A stretch of DNA of 64,000 nucleotides, taken from positions 19,443 to 83,442 of the forward strand of contig OENT01000687.1 of the NCBI GenBank assembly GCA_900239685.1, given 5' to 3'. Positions 10,151-23,400 of this stretch are shown in pieces. The stretch comes from Rotaria macrura (Eukaryota > Rotifera > Eurotatoria > Philodinida > Philodinidae). Below the pieces are notes generated by a model that ran no database searches, was not told the DNA's origin, and was given only the letters and a program-made list of their open reading frames with translations. The position numbers and the translations under genes are program-made. The first letter of the stretch is position 1, and each line of letters starts with the position of its first letter.

Positions 10151-13100
10151 TTGTTTCAGTTACTTCTTTTCTTTGGTGGACTCATTACATGTAATACAAC
10201 GTGAAAAGCAATGATGGAGTCGGTACTATGCACCGACCAATCACCGATATATCGGCCGGTTCCGTTCGATTAGATCTTTTCAGACCGGCTACAACTCTGG
10301 TCAGCTCCCTATAACATCTATAGATCAGTGATACTTCTCACGTTATAGTGGACCTAAACTAGTCACAGATCTATCGGATGGCACTCTGGCTAGTCAATAC
10401 CGGTATAAATTATCAAGTTTTCTTCTCTACATTTGTATCAATATGATAAAAAGAAAAAAAACAGGAACCATGTCTATTCCCGCCCTTCGCATAACAAACT
10501 GGTTAACGAATAGTTTAGAGTATGCTCTGAAAAGACTATTGTTGTAAATAGTGAAGTATTATGTCAGTGTGGTGTGGTAAGCTACCAAAATAACTACTAA
10601 CAATTAACTTTGGATTTCGAGTGAGATTTCAGTAAAAGGCCAGTTCTTCTGTCTGTAGACCTTTCTATTATTAGTATAACGCCATTTAATGATAGACGAA
10701 CAGTACATTAACATCTAATTAAATATCAGAATACTGATCAGTTCGGTTTGCAAGAACATTACACCGCTTTCATACGGGTAGGATCACATGAGACAAGATC
10801 CATCGTTCTATTAGTCAAATAAAGTGTATATGAGGCAATTTTGCGTATGGACTGAAATCATAAAGGAGACTTGCAGAATCTTTTAGGCATTTAGAAGAAT
10901 CTTTGCTTCATTTGACAGTTGAATTCGTTGGGAAAAGGTTTTGGCCACAAAAACAGATCTGGAAGAGAATGCTAAAACCATTTTATTTAGTGACGGTAAC
11001 ATTTTTTCCAAGGTCGCGGCTTTTGCATAAAAGGCAGATACTTCAAGAGACTAGAAATATGCAAGAAATTTCCTTCATTTTTTTACTTTTAAATCATCCA
11101 TATAGAAACTTAGAAAAGTTCACGTATTATATATTGTCTCATGATCAATTACTCGATGAGTAATATTCAAAATTGTAATTATTGTTGAGTTTTTCAAAGT
11201 TTTAAGATAATGATGTTGTAATAAAAATATTATTTTGAAGTTAATGCTTAGTGAAGTAAATGCTTCACAGTGAAGAAGAAAGCTTTATGTGGGCGGACTT
11301 TCTTCGATTGGATTTAGGGAAACGTTTTTTACTCGAAAATGACCGAAAGACGTGGGACCAGTAGGATGAAGACTGCGCGGTAAACAATTTGGAATTGGGA
11401 TGTTAAAAAAGAATGAAATTGGATGGAGTAGGACGAAAAAACAAAGAAGAAAACATAAGACGGGGAGGCACGATTTTCTAGTTGTTCTGCGAAGCTTTCA
11501 CTCTCAGTTTGATGATGTATGGCACTGAAATCGTAAATTTCCGACAGTAACCCACAGAATAAACACCGCATCCAGCCAAAAAATGCCAAAAAATGGAAGA
11601 ACGTATCCGCTGAACGAATTCGGTAGCTGAGTTTATTGGATTTTGCGCGGTTCCTGTCGATTCCTGGGAAAACCGAATCAATCCGGCAGTTAGATCCGTT
11701 TATTTTATTCCTGCTTTCAGGTTCCTAGTATTTTTCGGTGTATTCCCATTGGAGCCGGGTCTTTCTTCTCGACTTGGGAGCACTTTGTTTTTAAATTTCC
11801 TTAAATATGTAATTTTTAGTCGCCGAATTTTAGATAAACTAATCATCATTAATTAATTGTTACTTTCGTATATCATATAGCTTTCTTAGACTGGAAAAGC
11901 TATATATCTAACTTCTTTTCGTAAATGAAAATCATCGGTGTTTCTGCATAAAACCAATGGTCTGAATAGTTTTCCTTGTACTTCTCAAGATTTTTAGTTC
12001 TACTGATATATAGAAATGCATCAGACCCGAGCCTTTTGAGTTTCGTAAAATGGCACTTTCAGTTTCGGTATGGATATTGAGTTTGAGGGTGACACGAAAA
12101 CTTATTGAGTGGCTCATTTTTTTAATTTGGGTCTATATCTACTTACCCCCTTTTTTCCTACATTCGTTTCTAGCTAATTGGTAATACGCAAAAAAGTGAA
12201 ATTCAATGTTACTAAGTTCGACTGTAGATGATAATACTTGTGATGTTTTCGGAATTGGCTCGCGGTAGTGTTAATAAAATTCTACGAGTTAGTTGAGCGT
12301 GATACTTGTAACATTTTAAAGAGCTATCTTGAGGAGGGTGTCTGTAATTTTCTCAAGGGCCGATTAAGAGCGATACCAGTCCCTTTTAGGAACGTACCGG
12401 GTGGAGTGTGTAGCTTTTTCGTGCTAGTTGCGTATAATGCCGCAGAACTTTAAGGGGTGTGGAAGACATATACTTCTAACTATTAAGGAAGATCTAGGGA
12501 TACTACTTCGAATCTTTCAAGGATCCCCTGTGGATGCTGCTTGTACCTAATCTTTTGAGTCCTATTATTCAATGGTAAATTTTTTTTGCACCACTCCAAC
12601 CAACGTTAAAACAGTCGACTGCACGACTGTGAAAATTCTGTGAGGTCCTGAAAGTTTTCAAGGCAAAGACATGCAACTGTGGCTATTTGCTAATAAAAAT
12701 CCACAGGACTCTACTCTTATCCCTGCCAAATTTACCTCCAAATCAAACTCTGGCTCCGTTTCAATCCCAAATGTGTTGTTTTTTGAAAACTCATTGCAAT
12801 GATGACTGCACGAAATGATGTTCCAACAAGGGTGGAACAGCAAGCTTCACGAATCTACGAGACTTCATGGAACTTCAGGAGATTGCAAGAGACTTCGAAT
12901 GTCAAAACACTTCCCATGACTTCGTGCGAGTTTCGCCATCGCATTTTATATCAGTGCAGTACTCTCGGCAAGTTTCCAGGTCAAGAGAAATTGAACTGAT
13001 GATGAAAAAATGCATTAGCTCCAACTCGACTTCAAGTCAACAGAATTTCACTCTGAACACAAGCATAAGTTAATGAGTTCTAATTCAATTCAATCCCCTT

Positions 13101-13533
13101 TCCGTTTTAAACTATTTCTAGCTTAGGTCCAAGTTTCAAGATCGATTAACAAGTTCAATCCCAACTCGATCCTGTCTATTGACAGTGATAGTTCAACGAC
13201 GATTCAAATCTCATGGGAACTGTTGAATCCTGAAGTTAACTCTGACTTCTACTCGGAGTTGTTGATCTCTTTCTTATGAAACTTCAGAATTCTTAGGTGC
13301 TTTCTACAATCTTTTAAAAATCCTATGCATTCTCCCGATGTGTCATTAAAATTTTCTAAATCTTCACAACCTCCGAAAATTTCATGAAATTTTCGAAAAA
13401 CTCTCGAACTCTTGGAAATAACACTTTCGCTTCCGACACCGAATAATCTTGTACATTTGAAGGTACCATTTCCAAGTGTCGGTGCATAAAGTCCAATTAA
13501 CATCTTCAAGTGGTCTTAGACAGTAATGGGACC
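10151..13533. other. Intergenic, no gene seen
   Basis: No exon-like coding sequence recognised. The patch 10220-10410 is richer in GC and in CCGG/ACCG words, like 2230-2360. From about 12600 to 13530 short words such as CTTCAA, AACTCGA and TTCAATCCCAA recur without clear phase, perhaps an old decayed repeat. Confidence 0.45.
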
Positions 13534-14461
13534 CAGTGTTTCCAATAGCAGGTGTAACAAGCAGAAGTAAAATGTACAGAACATCTGCTAATTCTGATTT
13601 ACACTCTGATTTACACTTTGCTCTAAAAACCAAAATGTACTGTGTACACTTTGCAAAAACTATTATCACTTTGATTCTAGAACTTTGCCTACTGTATAAG
13701 ATATTAGACTATGACCTTAGAATTATTTTTGTTGTTCAAAGTCATTTTCTTCTAACATTTTTGAAAACATTGTGTCAGATTTTAAAATAATATGTCTACC
13801 CAGGTCCATCAAAACGGATATCCGTTACGGACCGTTGAGTGGACGCAGTTATACGGACCGTAACATCATTAAAATAGGGCCGTATATGGCCGTATTTTCA
13901 CAGTATACGATCCTTTATTACTGTGCCCAGAGATAGTACCGTATACAGAGCAGTATAGTGTGAAAATACGGCCGTATACGGGCCTATTTTAATGATGTTA
14001 CGGTCCGTATAACTGCGTCCACTCAACGGTCCGTATCGTTCGACCTGGGTACTTATCATTTATTTGCATGTGGACGCAAAGGGATCAGAGTGAGAGACTT
14101 AATCCAGTAAATTCCTCTTAATTTTAATCACATTTCTATACACAACACAATGTGACTAAGACGGCGCTATTGTTTAAATGAAGAAATACACAGTTGGTTG
14201 AAAACTCCGAGAAAGCCTTAGCCAAATATTTTTCAAGCAGATGACCCGTATATCTCTTGCACAGTCCTCTTGTCCGTGCTAATTGCTTTCTTAAGTTTAG
14301 TCTATATTCATCACTGCGCAACGAACGATACTTTTGTTTTTAGATCAAAAAAATTGGCTTCAGTACGCTTTGTTGCCAAAAACAAAATGTAAACGTACAC
14401 TTTGCTCATATAAATAAAGTGTACATGTACATTTGTTTTAGATTTCTATTGGAAACACTGC
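13534..14461. mobile_element. hAT-like non-autonomous element with nested MITE
   Basis: Inverted ends CAGTGTTTCCAATAG (from 13534) and CTATTGGAAACACTG (to 14460). They are flanked by AATGGGACC (13525-13533) and AACGGGACC (14462-14470), a target duplication of about 8 bp with one change. Inward, the words ATGTACAG/GTACACTTTGC on the left have inverted partners at 14380-14440. An 8-bp duplication with a CAGTGTTTCC-type end fits the hAT superfamily. There is no transposase. The palindromic MITE at 13799-14049 is inserted inside. Confidence 0.6.
13799..14049. mobile_element. Palindromic TA-flanked MITE, CCCAGG ends
   Basis: Ends CCCAGGTC and GACCTGGG, flanked on both sides by TA (13797-13798 and 14050-14051). 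The arms of about 100 bp are almost perfectly complementary: GACCGTTGAGTGGACGCAGT, TATACGGACCGTAACATCAT and TAAAATAGG are found on both sides in opposite orientation, leaving a loop of about 45 bases. There is no coding capacity. TA duplication and foldback shape fit a non-autonomous Tc1/mariner-type or similar element. Confidence 0.8.
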
Positions 14462-15005
14462 AACGGGACCTTTAGTGAAGGATAAATAGCGAAGACTCAA
14501 GTTGTCCGAAGTACTGTAGAGACTAACGAAGTCGTGAAGCCATAGGCTTCGATATATGTTGAAGTTTCTCGAAGTGTAATGAATTCCTAGTCTTTGAAAT
14601 TTCTTGAAGTTTCATAACTTCCATGAAGGCTTTGAAGTTAGTTTGAAATCTTGAACTTTGTCAGTTCTCTCTTGACATCAAAATAGTCTATAAAAAATTC
14701 CAAGCATCACTAGCGAAAGCTCTCTAAAAGGAATAGGCATTATCATCAGAGAGAGCTTGAAAATTTAAAAATTGTACTCTCAGGTAGCGCATAAAAAACT
14801 TACAATGCTACCATATATGTAGTCTAATGTGATAGTATAGAATTCTGCTTCTATTAGCAGTATTTATGCGTTAGAAACAAAAGTAGGAAGAAGAGAAATT
14901 GAATAGATACAGACCCAACATTAAAAAAAATGAACCACTTAAGTATAGGTATGCACCAGTGCCAGCTAAGATTGGAGACTGGGTACCCCAGTACGATTGG
15001 GTGTG
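14462..15005. other. Intergenic between two elements
   Basis: AT-rich, no gene. The part at 14540-14660 repeats short words such as TTGAAGTTTC and ATTTCTTGAAG in loose order. Confidence 0.4.
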
Positions 15006-16319
15006 TAACGAGTGGGTCAGAATAAATTATACCATTAGTATTTTGAATATCACTCTTCTGTTATGCATTAGATAGGGATATCTTTTTGTAGTAAAAGAAG
15101 GCGCTTAAAATTCTCTACAAAAATGTGCATGGTTAAAACTAAAAGGTGTTTCACTTTCATTTGAAAACATATCAAAAGTAAAGATATAAAAAAAGTTGTA
15201 AAAACTACATATGATAACGATGAGGGCCCGGCAAAAATTTATTATGATCTAGTGGAAGGGGTTGCACTGCCCACAATTAAATTATGGATAAAAATGATCA
15301 ACATTACTGGTTCTATCACGCTGTCATTTCTTACAGGCTATCGGAGCATGGTTCGTACAAGCGTCCGTATTAAGAAAGTAAAATCCATCTAAGTCAAAAG
15401 AAGCGAGTATGTAAAAGAAAATTAGCTAAAGAAATGAATATTTTTAGAAGGAGCATACATAGAATACTTCATGAAGATCTTGAATTTAAGCCGTAGAAAT
15501 GGATAAAACAACTAAAGCAAACTAACCTTAAAAAAATAGGAGGGTTAAGCTTCCTAATTGGATGTTAAAATAACTACAAGCAAAAATGACACTGAAAAAT
15601 GGCTAATTAAAGATGAAAAGTGTTTTGATCCTAACGGGATATATAATTCACAAAATGGTTGATTGCGGGCTGCCCACAGAGAAGAAGCTGATAGAAAATG
15701 TGATTTTCATCAAAAAATCAAATATCCACAAAACGTTATGGTGTGGTTGGGTGTGTGTGCCCAAGCTTTAACAACACCAGCAATTTTGGAGGACGGAACG
15801 ATGGATACAGAGATGTATTTCAATAAAGTCCTTCCAATAGCGCTCGAATATGGGATAGAATGTTAATAAGCAATAGGACTTATCAACAGGATTGCGCGAC
15901 ACTTCACATATACCATATAACTCAGGAATGGTGGGTTGAGCATTTTCCTGAATTTATCCTCGAAAAGCGCTGGCCACCCAATTCACCCGACTAATGTCCT
16001 TTGGATCACACCCTATGGAACGAGTTGGCTCAATGCATGAATGTGGATCGAATTAAAAAAACCCAACACTGTTTGAAGAGATAAAACGTTCCGTCACAAA
16101 AATTGACTATCAAAACATTTTAAATTCTACGTTTGATTTACCGATAAGTTTACGTGAAATAAAAAAAAGGAGGAAACTATATTCATTAAATAAAATATAT
16201 TGTATTTTGCAGAATTTACTGTGATTCGTTTTGAAACAAATACCTTATTTTGTTTGATTGGAGAACAGAGAGGAAACATTAGAAATGCTAACGGTCTAAT
16301 TTATTCTGTACCACCCATT
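15006..16319 (+). mobile_element. Dead mariner-type DNA transposon
   Basis: About 1.3 kb, bounded by inverted repeats of about 30 bp: left CAGAATAAATTATACCATTA (from about 15018), right the complement of TAACGGTCTAATTTATTCTG (16289-16308). Each continues outward into a GTGGG/GGGTGG motif and is next to TA. It holds a broken transposase frame (15400-16140) with recognisable IS630-Tc1-mariner landmarks. Length and structure are typical of the superfamily. A solo end of the same type lies at 4870-4903. Confidence 0.8.
15400..16140 (+). pseudogene. Degenerate mariner-type transposase
   Basis: Reading with frame changes and stops, the remnant shows a helix-turn-helix-like stretch (KLAKEMNIFRRSIHRILHED, about 15424-15483), the first catalytic Asp in KDEKCF (GAT at 15612), the block KYPQNVMVW (15720-15746), the second Asp in QQD (GAT at 15890), and the third in PLDHTLWNEL (GAT at 16004), preceded by WPPNSPD. 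There are 37 codons between the second and third Asp, suggesting a DD37D-type (maT-like) mariner. In-frame stops occur, among other places, after the Cys codon at 15861, after SPD at 15993, and several between 15480 and 15660. The protein would have cut and pasted the element; this copy cannot. Confidence 0.8.
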
Positions 16320-19300
16320 ACTTCATATCGTAAACAACCGTATTTGATGTAGGTATTTTGAAAATACGGATAGGAGTATTGATTGATTTCAGTGGTCATT
16401 TTTGAAATGTGATGAGCCACACACTTCTGTTGAGCAGTTGTTGTCTTCCAGAGCAAAGCAAGATACTTTAGATTAGGTGACTGTTTTATCTATTCTGTGC
16501 GATAAGTTGACTCGCTAGTTTAGTTATAATTATTTTCACTTTTTTAACAATCTGATAAAGTTGATTAATTGATTAATCCAGTATTCCCTAACCTATTAGC
16601 GAAACCAAGATGTTGGCCTAGTGGGAACTGAACTCCCCCTCTGGCCCCACCACTATTCGAACCTGATAGTTGAATTAAATTATTGGAAACATGTTCCAAC
16701 AATTCAAAATTTGCAGTCAAGTAATCAAATTTTTCATTGTTGAAGTTCAGATATCTGAGCCTCAGCTATGGATAACTTAAGCAGCTGAATATTTGGTATC
16801 CGAATATTCATTAATCATACACTAAGATTTGTTATAACCAAGTCAAAACGACTGCGCTGTACATTTCATGAAACGGTGCTAAAGCTTCACAAACCAGCGA
16901 AAAACTTCGTCGTAATCCCTCATACTAGAAAAGTGAAATAAATGGTGTAAAAACGGTGACTGCTTTCTAACGGAAAAAGGTCCGTAAAACAGTATGACGG
17001 ATTACGATGAAATACAGTGGAAATTAATGCCGTAGCTCAGCCGTTTAAGACGCCATTTTCGACGTTCGGGATGATCCTCCTGGGTATATGCAAATTTCAG
17101 CCGTACCTTTTTATTCTCGTAGAGTAGACATCATATGTGATCCTACAGTTGATAAATCACTGATTACGCGTTAGTCAACCGATGGATTTTGTCTATCAAG
17201 ACTACAAGATGCATTATTAACAAAATGCTACTGTTGGCCTGGTCTCAATTGATTTACGATGCAACCAAAAGAACTGAGATATGTATAGTTGAATCATATC
17301 GAACCGTGTTGTGTTATCATGATTATTACTATCTAAAAGCTCTATGGCTATAATAGTACATCCGATCGGTAGGCATCTTATCATTAGCTATATACTTGTA
17401 GAAAATTTTTAATTGGCAACTGTAGAAAGCCTCACTACATATTTCAATATGGATAAGAGAGAATACGTAAAAAACTTAAGAAATCAATTGCTATTTCTGT
17501 TAGTATCAGCTACACATATTGTAGTTATATGCTTGCAGAATTATGCAAACTCTTGTTTATTTTTCAAATTCTTACCGCCTGAATCCAATATAATTGGGGT
17601 AAGTTGTGCACTAAAGCATGAAATCAATTGATTAATGGCAGAAACAGGTTTTAACTATTTAATTTACTCACTTGGGTTGGGGTAAAGGAATAAATGAAAG
17701 ATAAATGAGAATATACAAAATAAATGAAAAGCGTAAGGTCAGCATTGTACGATTGAGTATCGTACGATTAACGGCAGTGATCACTTCGACGCAAACTGAT
17801 TGTGTGTGTCTCTCTTGATCAATACTTCGATATAATGACCGATGTTTTTCTACAGAAGCTTCTCTTTTATACAGGAGGTTTAATGGTATCACTTAATTAT
17901 TCTTCCTTTTTTCTAAATGCCTATGAATTCGAAGAGCGTCGCTGTTGTTAATGATCGATTAAATAAAATCATTTATTCTCACATTTTCATTTTTCTCTTG
18001 CAATAAAAGATAACTTCTGGTGCACATATTCTTAGCAAGAAAAAAAACGACGCAAAAGCACATTAAATCTTTGAATAATTAGTAAGAAAAGTGATCGTAA
18101 TGAAAGAGAACGAACTTTGGACTTTCTAGATTTTTCTAGCAATCGTTATTTTTTCCCTAATATTGCCCGTGCACAAAAATATATCCGATAATAATATCAA
18201 AGATTCTCTTAAGTATTGTCGAATTCATCAATCGGACACTGCCTGAGGGGCGTAAGTATTTTAAAGTTTATCATATTCAGAAACAATTTCTTTGAATCTA
18301 TTTGAAAGAATCGATACCTTGAAAAGACAATGTTAGAAGATATATGCTTTATGAAATAAATATCATGTCGTTGTTTATGTTCTGTATAATCAACGTTAGT
18401 TTCAACTATTGCCGATTGTTGATAGTTATTAGTTCATCTAGTCGCATTTTGATTAATTTAAAAAACTTTTCTTTCTAGAGATGATTAATTAGTTTTTGTA
18501 ACCAAGAACGAACAATCCTCCAGCTTGATTTCTATTCAAAAGAGTTTCTGTTGAAGTTATAAAAATCTAAAAGAATTATCAAAAACCTTGAATTCAACAT
18601 ATGCCGCTCGACAACGTTTGACTATGACCAGTGCACCTTGAAAAATATTGATAGAATGACCACAATCTTTTATCTCATATCTGGTATTTCATCATTACGT
18701 TGAATTTAACCTATTCGCGTATTTTTTCGTAAAGTATTGCTTTGTAGAATAACAGGAAAAGCCATTTGTTTGACGATCATAGAAATTTCAGAGTTCTGTA
18801 CAATTTTACTTTACGTGGAGCATTCATCCGAATTTCTCGATGTACATTCTCAATGATTCAGAAAGGTCAGTACTTATTTTAATATTGATTTTTATTTGCC
18901 TCAGTATACTAAATATAACATTTATACACAACGCTTTCATATATAAAAAAAATGTATAATTGCTATTGCACTTTTTAGGCTTTTAATGCGACGCACAAAG
19001 AATAACTGCTGTAGCCAATCGAACTACTTGCTAAAAGATCAATTAAAGTGCATTCTGCATATTAAAGACAATGTGCGTCAACCATTAAGCACAAACAAGT
19101 CAATAGTGTCCTTGAATTTGTATTTTTTATTTTGTATAAATTCATTTTTATCTTGTTTCATAATTTCTTAATTTACTAAATACTTTTCGATTTTGAATTC
19201 ATTGATTGTATCGCCGGCACTAGAATTTTGCCAGCGTATCTGCCACTATTAGTATTTTTGGTGTTTGATGGCTAAGATGTGTATCGTATGAGCCTACGGA

Positions 19301-20068
19301 AGGAAATAAAATCAGAATATTTCCTCCAACGAATAAAATATTCATCTCCGATTTCTGTCTCTCGAACTTCATAAGTTTTATACACAGTTATGTATTGTGT
19401 CTTCACTTCTCTTACATACAGAGTTTCATTGTGTTTCCATGCTGATTATGAGAAGGACATATTAGTTTTAGTGTACGCCGTGCTTTGCTTTTTCAAGTAA
19501 GACTATCATTATTAAAATATTTGGTGAAAGTCTTGTTTTATTTTTAGCACGAAATCAGAAAAATATGCTTCTTTTATGATAAGGAACGGTCACCATAGAA
19601 TTGTGTCGGTAAGACGTTGGGTAAGAAAAAACAATGCATGTTTTTCGATACGTACTTAAGAAACCGTTTTGCACAGACATCAAGCTAAAATTTTGAATAT
19701 TTCATAATTTTTATTTCAAAATTCCCTCAAAACTAAATTTTGACTGCGATTAGATCCTTACGATTAAAGAATGCGTGACAAACACGAGCAGAACTTTGTG
19801 TATTTTGATGTGAGAAAGTGATTCCATTTATTAGTCTAGTGTACCGACAAATGAAGAAGCTCTTATTGATGATTATTTTCTACTCGTTCAATTGAACAAT
19901 AGAGTTGCACAATTCATTCAAATTTTAACTTAGATGTCTTGAATTGTGTATCTCTCCAAGATGAATTGTTATTGGACGGATGCTATAAATTATAAATAGG
20001 CAGAGCCATGTGTCATTCATCTTTACTTTCTAGACATGAATCAATGAACACTGTATTCTGTTGAAATA
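16320..20068. other. Intergenic, no gene seen
   Basis: No supported gene. A weak hairpin at 16908-17013 pairs TTCGTCGTAATCCCTCATACT with AGTATGACGGATTACGATGA across a loop of about 60 bases. The short open frame at 17413-17631 shows no recognisable domain and I do not call it a gene. Confidence 0.5.
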
Positions 20069-20436
20069 CCCAGTGAAAAATATTCACTGATTTCAATCGG
20101 AGTTTTCTGCACCATAATCAAAATTAAAATCGATTGATAATTTTGATTATCCTTGATCATGAGGTAACCATTATTTAATATTGTAACTTATCCCATGTGA
20201 AATTTTCTGATTGAAATCGTATTACTCTGCAGCAAAATCGAAATTACTAATCGATTTGTAATCTTGATTTTGCTGCAGAGTAATCCAATTTCAATCAGAA
20301 AATTTCACATGGGATAAGTTACAATATTAAATAATGGTTACCTCATGATCAAGGATAATCAAAATTATCAATCGATTTTAATTTTGATTATGGTGCAGAA
20401 AAATCCGATTGAAATCAGTGAATATTTTTCACTGGG
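20069..20436. mobile_element. 368-bp near-perfect palindromic MITE, CCCAG ends
   Basis: The sequence reads almost the same on both strands from CCCAGTGAAAAATATTCACT at the left to its complement ending CACTGGG at the right. The centre is at about 20252, so the arms are about 180 bp with very few mismatches and almost no loop. TA flanks both ends (20067-20068 and 20437-20438). There is no coding capacity. The high arm identity suggests recent insertion or arm correction. It can form a very stable hairpin. Confidence 0.85.
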
Positions 20437-23400
20437 TAGTATGTGACTTTTGCCTTTAGTAATCTATTTTTCAAAAAATTTACAAAAAAACATTCTTATA
20501 TACGAAGGCAAGCAGATACTTTGAATAACAGCTTTTTTAAAATAAATAATACTTTACTTTTTCGAGAAAATTCATATTGAGTAAAATATGAAACAACAGA
20601 TAGCGATCACTAAAACTTGAGTTTCTAGGTTTCACACACTCATCCAATGAATAAGCCAAACATGAATTTGCATCTTGTGGAGTATCTTCCATAAACAATC
20701 ATCTGATGATTTCTCTTGTAGTCTTTTTTAAGAATGTGAATAACAAAAATTCAAGGACGAATGATTGTCACATTTCTTCCACTATTACAAGTTTGAATTG
20801 AGAGAGAAAAACATCCATTAAGCTCAAGACTTGCGATTTTAATTTCTTTTGTATTATTGAATAGATTTTTTTATTCAAGAAAAGACGATGATCATTTTAC
20901 ACATCTGTGCTTCATCACTCTTTTTTTTGTGATAAAAGATAATGCATTTAAACAGTTTTTCACCATATTTGTTTCAATCCAACTGTGTTCTATACGTTAT
21001 TTCTTCTGCCCACGGATCACACATACGCTGCCCCATTTTCAAAGAATTGTGCTGCAGATTTGCAAGAGATACATTCTACCAAGTGTCATCATCTTTCTGA
21101 AGTGAGCACATAAAATTTCTCTCGAGTGTTTTTGTCATTCGTGAGAATACAATGACGAATAAAAAAACATTTAAGAAAGAAAAAGAAAGCAATGTTGCCG
21201 ATAAATGTGTGAAGTCGACAAAAATCTATTAGAGAACACGAAAAATGCAAGAGAAATATAAACTCATGTGAACACAAGACCATGTTGCAGATGCACATTT
21301 ACGAGAGAAGAACGATCCATTGCTGATTCATACAGTCAATAGAATCCTTAGTTTCATCAAGTATGGAAACATAAAAGTAATTAGTAACCAATATTTTTTC
21401 ATTTTATTCATGGTGAGATACGAATTTATCAATCTATGTTAGCATCAGACGTTGAATTAGTGTTCAGTATTAGTCAGTTAACGTTGACCTTCTGTGATAT
21501 GTTAGACTTAGAAAATTTCTCATTTCGCCTTCCTTTTCAAGATGAGTGTTTGATGACAACAATTGAGATCGAATAGAAATTAAATGTTCAACATTTTTTT
21601 AATGTAAGCTTAGTAAAATTTCCTCAGTAATTGTTTAAAGATTACTAATACAAAAATCAAAGTATCTGTGTAACATTTCATATTAACTGCCCACTGTATT
21701 TGCTTGGTTAACTAATTTTTTTGTTCAGTAAACTGTTATTTTCTATAATATTAAAATTAAAGTATTAGTAAATACTTCTGTTTGGTAATTAAATGAAAGT
21801 ATTTTTGTATCAGTATTCATTGTATTTTTGATAAAAATATTTCCCTATAAATGAGAAGAATAATTGTACACATTTGATCACGCTAAAGCATTGTTTAGTG
21901 TGCAGGATATTCTTAAATCATTATGTTCGGCTCTATAACTCAACGTATAAGTGATATCATAGAGTATTACATACTAAAGTAATGTCCATTAAAAACTGGA
22001 TTCGTAACTGAATTTAATTAGCCAAAATAGCTGTTGTCGATGGAATTATTACAATGTTTGAACTTGTATGCTGATAACTAGTCATCCCTTCGATCCTCGC
22101 TCTTTTTGCGTGCATATATTTCCAATAAAAGATGATTGTAAATTTGTGATCTTCATCAAAAACGTAACCAACGAACATTTCATTTGTATATTTGTAACGA
22201 GAACAAATTTTTCGAGAGAAAAATTCTGAGGAGTCTGAGGCAAAAAACGTTTTTTTGAAGTGAAGTATCTCAATTTTTATTATAGTTGACGTAGTATCTC
22301 AATGGAGATTAAAAATTCGATATTTTTTTGTGTAAAATGTAGTAGACAAGTGCACGATGCGAACCCATTCAGACATAAAAATGGCATAAATCTTACAATA
22401 TAGAATCAGTAAAAGACAACTATTATTCCTCTCATCAGCTTAAATTGTATATGATGGGATTTCTGACATGATGGTGGCTGTGCGAGTCAACATTTTGGTA
22501 TGAATATCACCACTCACTTCACCAACGTGCACACAGTCGTGTTAGATCATCAAAAACTCAAAAAGAATTAATAATTCAATAAATTTGTGTTACTCAAAGT
22601 TATATTGTTCATACTGAAGTAGATTAATAAAGCGCTGAACAAAACAAATAAATAATGAACAAAAGAGAATCAAAAATTGAGATTCTTTCAATTAGTTAAT
22701 GAGCTTTCAAATTATCTACCATGCTGCAAATAATATTTTTCTGGCTGAGAAATACTGAACTCTGGTGAAGCAAACATTGAGAATCCATTATAAAATGCTG
22801 AGCAATCAAATCCGTAGTATTAAGACCTTTCGATCTAAACAAGACTGTCTTTTTAACAAGTATACCTGTTACCAAACTATAAGTCTTCTTCTGAAATTAT
22901 TGAAGGCATATAATCGAGCACTATAGAATGTTCCGTGTATTCATTAAGAACGTTTTGAGTATGATGAAACAATCTATGAGACTTGTCGTTTTGAAACATG
23001 ATCTGACCAAAAATATTGAAGAATATGCTTTATAGCCTAAATAAAAATATTTGACAAGAAATTAGATAATCACCAATCATTTCTTCTCTTAAAAATCAAT
23101 TTGAATCGCCATTTTAATTGATTTTTCATAAAATATAATTAAATTTGATCCTATGTCTTGCCATATATTTCTACATAGGAAATATAGATTCTTTCCTCTA
23201 CGCTACAGTATGTAAGACAAAAAGAAAACTACGTGTAATTCATTCAATCGTCTGTTCATTCAAAAATTGATTAAAGAATTAACTTATATCTTTAATTTCC
23301 TATCAAGACTTGGCTAATAAATCAATAATGAATTATCACTGACCGTAACATACAGACTTTATGGACTATAGAAAATAATTCTACAATGTTAAGTAAACGA

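Noticed and set aside
17033-17072. tRNA-like TAGCTCAGCCG followed by GTTCGGGAT, a possible tRNA gene or SINE head
   Set aside because: The two boxes are only about 31 bases apart, no cloverleaf or acceptor stem can be built, and no SINE tail or repeat copy is visible.
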